This document shows, piece by piece, positions 1 through 8,334 of a stretch of 8,334 nt of DNA. Position numbers and translations under genes: made by a program. The notes beneath the pieces were generated by a model. The model had not been told where the DNA came from, searched no databases, and saw only the letters and a list, made by a program, of their open reading frames with translations. The stretch is from an uncultured Acidobacteriota bacterium (GTDB lineage Bacteria; Acidobacteriota; Blastocatellia; RBC074). The first letter of the stretch is position 1; each line of letters opens with the position of its first letter. The stretch is from positions 1 to 8,334 of the forward strand of contig CALBSU010000808.1 of assembly GCA_937967285.1 (NCBI GenBank), in the 5' to 3' direction.

Positions 1-11
1 ACAGATTGTAG

Positions 12-52
12 CCCCGGGTGAAGCGAGGCCGCAGGCCGAGCGAAACCCGGGG
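12..52. repeat. GC-rich REP-like palindrome
   Basis: An 8-bp perfect stem, CCCCGGGT (12-19) with ACCCGGGG (45-52), encloses a second small stem, GGCC (27-30) with GGCC (34-37) around a GCA loop. The bases between the two stems (GAAGCGA and GAGCGAA) resemble each other but do not pair. The short nested GC-rich layout in a non-coding stretch looks like a repetitive extragenic palindrome. I can see only one copy here, so repetitiveness is an inference. It could also be the 3' terminator hairpin of a gene left of the window, but no T-run follows it on either strand. Confidence 0.5.
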
Positions 53-80
53 AAATAGAGGAATAATCTCCGCAGGCTTG

Positions 81-98
81 CCCCCCCCCCATCGGGGG
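81..98. other. C10 homopolymer with G5 partner
   Basis: Ten consecutive C (81-90) are followed by ATC and five G (94-98). The flanks allow a GCCCCC/GGGGGC hairpin. No coding region covers it, so a frame-shifting phase-variation role is unlikely. A run this long is also a common place for assembly length errors. Confidence 0.6.
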
Positions 99-195
99 CT
101 GAGCAGTTACAAAGAACCATCAGTTGCAAAACAGCTACTTTATACTTTTTGGGAATTACTTATCAAACGGGAACGCGGGTTGAGGGCGGAACCGT

Positions 196-224
196 GTGAC
201 AAAACGGCTCGCGCTTGTTAGCAT
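196..224 (+). promoter_or_regulatory. Candidate sigma-70 promoter of typA
   Basis: GTGACA (196-201, 5 of 6 to TTGACA) is separated by 17 bp from TAGCAT (219-224, 4 of 6 to TATAAT). A TG dinucleotide at 216-217 makes an extended -10 (TGTTAGCAT). Transcription would start near 231, giving a leader of about 50 nt before the typA ATG at 282. That start site also argues against the upstream in-frame TTG at 234. This is a pattern match only; no start site has been measured. Confidence 0.5.
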
Positions 225-281
225 AGGGTTTACTTGCTCAATGCTCAGCCTGCGCGGACAGGAAGTTTCAAAAAAGCACTT

Positions 282-2111
<1,830 letters not shown>

Positions 2112-2116
2112 GAAAT

Positions 2117-2249
<133 letters not shown>

Positions 2250-2256
2250 CTCCTCC

Positions 2257-3804
<1,548 letters not shown>

Positions 3805-3818
3805 TCACCCGAACACAG

Positions 3819-3837
3819 CCCGGCAGCTTTCGCCGGG
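3819..3837. other. Second stem-loop in the rodZ-like/guaB gap
   Basis: CCCGGC (3819-3824) pairs with GCCGGG (3832-3837) across a 7-nt loop, 28 bp away from the terminator stem. No T-run follows on either strand. It may be part of a structured 3' UTR or guaB leader. I see no match to a riboswitch motif that I know. Confidence 0.4.
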
Positions 3838-3877
3838 TCCGAAGCGCGATGAGCCGGTCTTCCGGTATGTTGTCGCT

Positions 3878-4645
3878 CTACTCAACAAATTGTCGGTAGT
3901 TCTCCTTCGATATGACCACATTCTCAGCCACCACATTCCGCAGGTTCGGCGCTAGTTTAGCGGGGTCGGCGAGGCGGCCGTTGATCCTGACGTTCAGAGC
4001 GGGCATGTTTCCGATATTGAGCACCAGCGAATCGGTGACCGTGAATTCGCGCACATCGCCGGGATTGAGCAGCATCTGCTCCGATTTCCCCTTGTCGAGG
4101 CTGGCGCTCAGCCAGCACTGGGCGGAGGTTGCGGTCAGTTGAACCTTCAGATCGCCTCCGGTCTCGACCGGAGCCTCATCGGCCGGGGTCGGAGCGGGCT
4201 TGGAATCCAGATTCTGTTCGGAGTTTGAAACCTGCTCCTGTGCGGGCGGTGGAGGCGAGGAAGGCGTCTTGAAATATTCGTAAGCCAGATATGCGCCGGC
4301 TGACAGTATGATCAGCGCCAGCAGGCTGATCAGCAGGCCGTTGCCCGAGCTTTCGCGGGCATCGAAATCCTCGAGCGGCTGGTAACTGCGCTTCGCTCCG
4401 GGATCGTCTGAGTCGCCGGCCAGCTCCTCGTAGAGTTTGAGCGCCTGGGCTTCGTCGTAATTGACGACCTTGGCGAACTTCTTGACGAAAGCGCGATTGA
4501 AGACGCCGCCGGGAAGAATATCGTAGGTATCGTTCTCGATGGCCTGCAAAAAGCGGACGCCGATATTTGTAGCGTCGGCGATTTCATGAAGTGAAATGCC
4601 GCGCTCTTCGCGCGCCTTCCTGAGTTCCTGCCCAAGTGATGCCAT
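3878..4645 (-). CDS. RodZ-like HTH/DUF4115 membrane protein
   Basis: This 255-residue protein has the RodZ layout. An N-terminal HTH_25/Cro-like helix-turn-helix domain (about 5-67) contains the family signature [18 protein letters not shown] (42-59). A linker of about 35 residues follows, then one transmembrane helix (about 103-123), a Pro/Ala/Glu-rich periplasmic linker (about 127-165) and a C-terminal DUF4115 domain (about 166-240). In known systems RodZ links MreB to the elongasome and uses the HTH domain for protein contact rather than DNA binding. The ATG at 4645 starts the HTH domain correctly; an AGGG 13 nt upstream is a distant ribosome binding site. No mreB or rod genes are adjacent, so a role in cell shape is inferred from architecture alone. 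Some Acidobacteriota-type relatives are annotated only as helix-turn-helix proteins. Confidence 0.85.
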   Translation of the reverse strand: MASLGQELRKAREERGISLHEIADATNIGVRFLQAIENDTYDILPGGVFNRAFVKKFAKVVNYDEAQALKLYEELAGDSDDPGAKRSYQPLEDFDARESSGNGLLISLLALIILSAGAYLAYEYFKTPSSPPPPAQEQVSNSEQNLDSKPAPTPADEAPVETGGDLKVQLTATSAQCWLSASLDKGKSEQMLLNPGDVREFTVTDSLVLNIGNMPALNVRINGRLADPAKLAPNLRNVVAENVVISKENYRQFVE

Positions 4646-4713
4646 CGTGTGCTTATCGTCCCTGCAGGTCCGTTGCCATTACCGCTTCCGATTACCACTC
4701 TGAATGATCGAGT

Positions 4714-4742
4714 ATCATATTTTAATCAATCTGGCGTGTCAA
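4714..4742 (-). promoter_or_regulatory. Near-perfect sigma-70 promoter of the rodZ-like gene
   Basis: On the minus strand, TTGACA (4742-4737, 6 of 6) and TATGAT (4719-4714, 5 of 6) are separated by exactly 17 bp of AT-rich spacer. Transcription would start near 4707, giving a leader of about 60 nt before the ATG at 4645. The promoter lies in the 125-bp gap after the DUF255 gene. It shows that the rodZ-like gene is transcribed independently even though both genes share a strand. Confidence 0.8.
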
Positions 4743-4770
4743 TTTTCCGCGGATGAACTGGCCTCGCGAA

Positions 4771-6843
<2,073 letters not shown>

Positions 6844-6885
6844 CTTTATCCTTTCACTCGGAAATGGTAAAAAGGTTCGGGCGGA

Positions 6886-6904
6886 CCGATCGACTCACGA
6901 TCGG
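6886..6904. promoter_or_regulatory. Inverted repeat in the divergent DUF255/HAD intergenic region
   Basis: CCGATCG (6886-6892) and CGATCGG (6898-6904) form a perfect 7-bp inverted repeat around ACTCA. It lies 43 bp from both start codons in a 104-bp divergent gap, a natural place for an operator. CGATCG is a frequent hexamer in this GC-rich sequence, which lowers the weight of the match. I found no convincing promoter for either gene beside it. Confidence 0.35.
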
Positions 6905-6947
6905 ATATCCCATGGTAACGATACGAGGAGGATTTTCAAAACCGGAG

Positions 6948-7601
6948 ATGAGTTATCAATGCCTGCTCTTCGATCTCGACGGAACGCTGGTCGATTCGAG
7001 AACGGATCTGGTCAACTCGATCAATCTGATGCTGAGTGAACTGGGGCGCGAACGGCTCTCGGAGCACATAGTACTCAAATTCGTCGGCGAGGGGGCAAGG
7101 CTGCTGGTCGAACGGGCGCTGGCCGCCACCAGCCCGTACGCTCCCCATTCGTTCGAGGTCGACCGGGCGCTCGAGATCTTCTTCGGACACTATCGCGACC
7201 ACCTCTGCGATTTCACCCGCCCGTATCCCGACGTGGTCGAGACTCTTCAGGACCTCGAACCGGTCACCAAGGCCATCGTCACGAACAAGCCGTATGAATT
7301 CACCGTCGCGCTGCTCGAGGGAATCAGGCTGAGACAGCACTTCAAGGCCATCCTCGGCGGGGACAGTCTGCCCGAAAGAAAACCGTCGCCGATGATGCTC
7401 ATCGAGGCGGCAAGGCTCTGCGGCGCCGAGATCAGTGAATGCCTCATGATCGGCGACAGCCGCGTCGATATCGAGGCCGGGAAGGCTGCCGGAATGAAAA
7501 CCTGCGGTTATATCCCGGGATTTCGCGGTCGAACGGAACTGGCCACGGCCGGCGCCGACTATCTGATCGAACGCTTCGGTGAGCTCCGCTACCTCATCTA
7601 A
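6948..7601 (+). CDS. HAD-superfamily phosphatase, phosphoglycolate phosphatase-like
   Basis: This 217-residue HAD hydrolase has a complete set of motifs. Motif I is [11 protein letters not shown], with nucleophile Asp9 and acid/base Asp11. Motif II is Thr112 in IVTNKP. Motif III is Lys145 in ERKPSP, and motif IV is GDSRVD, with Asp170 and Asp174 for magnesium. The helical cap between about 16 and 85 is of the Gph/PGP type. Likely substrates are 2-phosphoglycolate or another small phosphomonoester; the sequence does not fix the substrate, so I give no gene symbol. The ATG at 6948 fits the family start ([13 protein letters not shown]). The strong AGGAGG (6926-6931) is 16 nt away, unusually far, and no start codon lies at the normal distance. 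An upstream ATG at 6912 would add 12 residues and has no ribosome binding site. The gene converges on the small membrane-protein gene. Confidence 0.9.
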   Translation: MSYQCLLFDLDGTLVDSRTDLVNSINLMLSELGRERLSEHIVLKFVGEGARLLVERALAATSPYAPHSFEVDRALEIFFGHYRDHLCDFTRPYPDVVETLQDLEPVTKAIVTNKPYEFTVALLEGIRLRQHFKAILGGDSLPERKPSPMMLIEAARLCGAEISECLMIGDSRVDIEAGKAAGMKTCGYIPGFRGRTELATAGADYLIERFGELRYLI

Positions 7602-7647
7602 CCCTTTGTAAAAATAATTACTCCGCTTGTGGAAGAGGATTATTTCA

Positions 7648-7787
7648 ACGGGATTAACAGAATTTTTCAGGATTTACAGGACGATATTGAAAAATCCCAA
7701 GTCTGCTATGGGAATTTCGGGGCCAAAAAGGCGACATGATAATCCTGACTCAATCCTGTAAATCCTGAAAAATCCTGTTAATCCTGT
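7648..7787. repeat. Long inverted repeat of spaced AATCCTG units
   Basis: Arms 7648-7681 and 7754-7787 are inverted copies that match at 32 of 34 positions and enclose 72 nt. Each arm is built of AATCCTG units (CAGGATT in the left arm) separated by short AT linkers. In and just before the right arm the units start at 7741, 7752, 7761, 7771 and 7780, which is spacing of 11, 9, 10 and 9 bp. The arms mirror even the linkers. No ORF with coding character lies inside. The element is 47 bp after the HAD stop, so its transcript would fold into a very long hairpin, possibly protecting or ending the mRNA. Without a transposase or target-site duplication I cannot call it a mobile element. Confidence 0.85.
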
Positions 7788-7825
7788 CGTTAATTCACAT
7801 CCCCCTCATCCGGTCGATGGTTGAC

Positions 7826-7906
7826 AAAAAAAAGCCTTCCGCCCGTTCCCGCCTCCCGCTGCGATGCAGAGTTTGGAGACAAGGGAACCGGGTACAGGCG
7901 GAAGGC
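7826..7906 (-). terminator. Long structured terminator of the small membrane-protein gene
   Basis: On the minus strand, GCCTTCCGCC (7906-7897) pairs with GGCGGAAGGC (7843-7834), a perfect 10-bp stem followed at once by TTTTTTTT (7833-7826). The 53-nt interior is not a simple loop. It contains GTTCCC/GGGAAC (7888-7883 with 7850-7845), CTCC/GGAG (complements of 7878-7875 and 7856-7853) and CTGC/GCAG around a GAT-type triloop (7869-7866 with 7862-7859). The whole thus forms one interrupted 73-nt rod. The terminator role is well supported. The size is unusual, and a processed small RNA is possible. The intervening 62 nt to the stop codon at 7968 hold another stem-loop. Confidence 0.8.
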
Positions 7907-7912
7907 TCTCTC

Positions 7913-7953
7913 CGATCAGCGTGCCGGTCTGGACGACCTGCCCGCTCAGATCG
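7913..7953 (-). other. Stem-loop upstream of the structured terminator
   Basis: Fifteen base pairs form across 41 nt: GATCG (7949-7953) with CGATC (7913-7917), CGCT (7943-7946) with AGCG (7918-7921), GC (7940-7941) with GC (7923-7924), and GACC (7935-7938) with GGTC (7926-7929). There is a two-base bulge, two single mismatches and a 5-nt loop. It lies in the 3' UTR of the small membrane-protein gene, six bases before the long terminator stem, so the two stack into one structured RNA of about 120 nt. No known RNA family was recognised. Confidence 0.5.
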
Positions 7954-7967
7954 ATCCTGAAAATCGG

Positions 7968-8174
7968 TTACTGTCCGGCGGCGGAACCGGTCATCCGGCG
8001 GATGAGCATCCAGCCCAGATAGATCAGTCCGGCCCAGATCGCCAGCTTGATCAGCACGGGTATCAGCCCGAAGACCAGCCCGATGATTGACATGATCAGC
8101 GATCCCACGGTAGCCACGACGATCAATGCAATGATGACGAAAATAACGGTGCCTATGGTTTGTCCAAGATTCAT
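7968..8174 (-). CDS. Small membrane protein of unknown function
   Basis: This 68-residue hydrophobic protein has two predicted transmembrane helices, about 7-33 (IGTVIFVIIALIVVATVGSL) and 34-56. The second part contains LGWMLIRRM, and the protein ends in a short polar tail (TGSAAGQ). The twin Arg at the end of the hydrophobic stretch suggests that the C-terminus faces the cytoplasm. I do not recognise the family. The ATG at 8174 has GGAGG seven bases upstream, an excellent ribosome binding site, which decides this start over the in-frame ATG at 8219. That good site and the strong terminator downstream support a real expressed gene despite its size. It converges on the HAD gene and diverges from whatever is driven by the promoter at 8295-8324. 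Confidence 0.75.
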   Translation of the reverse strand: MNLGQTIGTVIFVIIALIVVATVGSLIMSIIGLVFGLIPVLIKLAIWAGLIYLGWMLIRRMTGSAAGQ

Positions 8175-8294
8175 CTCTTCCCCTCCGAATTCCGATTCGA
8201 TCCCGACGACGGTCATCATCCCGGCGTCACCACGAAATACGACCGCTCCCCGGACGATGTTTCATTCAATTGTTTTCCGCGGGACGCCTCTAAA

Positions 8295-8324
8295 TTGACA
8301 CTGCGTGACGGGCGTTCCTATAAT
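8295..8324 (+). promoter_or_regulatory. Consensus sigma-70 promoter pointing out of the window
   Basis: TTGACA (8295-8300) and TATAAT (8319-8324) are both 6 of 6, separated by 18 bp. Transcription would start at about 8331, only three or four bases before the window ends, so the gene or RNA it drives is not visible. Full-consensus promoters often serve rRNA, tRNA or other highly expressed units. Confidence 0.8.
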
Positions 8325-8334
8325 TCCTCTTTTG

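Noticed and set aside
18..221. 67-codon plus-strand frame before typA
   Set aside because: It starts inside the palindrome, passes through the C10 run and the candidate typA promoter, and has no ribosome binding site or family resemblance.
7741..7786. CRISPR or origin iterons from the AATCCTG units
   Set aside because: The units are 7 bp with 2-4 bp linkers, far too short for CRISPR. There is no replication initiator gene or DnaA-box cluster, and the inverted partner arm does not suit iterons.
7821..7826. TTGACA as a plus-strand -35 element
   Set aside because: No -10-like sequence lies 16-18 bp downstream; the site is in the T-run flank of the minus-strand terminator.
7834..7906. 4.5S (SRP) RNA or 6S RNA
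   Set aside because: The conserved SRP tip (GGAAGGAAGCAG-like) is absent, and the element is too short and lacks the central bubble of 6S RNA.
7821..8090. 89-codon plus-strand frame over the structured terminator and the small membrane gene
   Set aside because: It begins with TTG in the A-run of the terminator and is antisense to a gene with a much better ribosome binding site.
8281..8334. ECF-type promoter on the minus strand for the small membrane gene
   Set aside because: A GGAAC motif exists, but the spacing to a GTC-like -10 is about 14 bp and the match is weak.

Overview
The window is about 60% GC by eye and carries six protein-coding genes. From left to right they are typA/bipA (+), guaB (-), a RodZ-like HTH/DUF4115 membrane protein (-), a DUF255/YyaL-type thioredoxin-domain protein (-), a HAD phosphatase of the phosphoglycolate phosphatase type (+), and a 68-residue membrane protein (-). 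All are ordinary chromosomal genes. No transposase, phage, CRISPR, toxin-antitoxin or defence gene is visible. The gene set, the Gram-negative-style RodZ architecture and the short interspersed repeats suit a member of Acidobacteriota or a neighbouring environmental lineage. That placement rests on the general look of the proteins, no search was run, and it is tentative.

Positions 1-281 hold a GC-rich REP-like palindrome, a run of ten C, a plausible sigma-70 promoter (196-224) and the typA leader. typA then runs to 2111 and meets guaB, which converges on it and ends at 2257. The 145 bp between them are largely occupied by 7-bp repeats (CTGGAAA) arranged as inverted arms. Reading leftward, three minus-strand genes follow one another: the DUF255 protein (6843 to 4771), the RodZ-like gene (4645 to 3878) and guaB (3723 to 2257). 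They are separate units rather than a tight operon. The rodZ-like gene has an almost perfect promoter of its own (TTGACA, 17 bp, TATGAT), and a hairpin followed by T5 lies between it and guaB.

At 6844-6947 the DUF255 gene and the HAD gene diverge around a short inverted repeat. The HAD gene (6948-7601) faces the small membrane-protein gene (8174 to 7968). Their 366-bp convergent gap holds a 34-bp inverted repeat built from spaced AATCCTG units, and a strongly structured minus-strand 3' region that ends in a long hairpin plus T8. A full-consensus promoter (TTGACA, 18 bp, TATAAT) at the right edge points out of the window.

The genes do not form one pathway: translation or ribosome GTPase, guanine nucleotide synthesis, cell-shape scaffold, unknown thioredoxin-fold enzyme, and metabolite repair or phosphatase. 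I do not see a new multi-gene system. The most unusual content is in the gaps. Both convergent junctions carry inverted arrays of short tandem units around a loop of about 70 nt, with unrelated unit sequences, and the right-hand one adds an RNA-like double stem-loop. These are the parts worth a second look.
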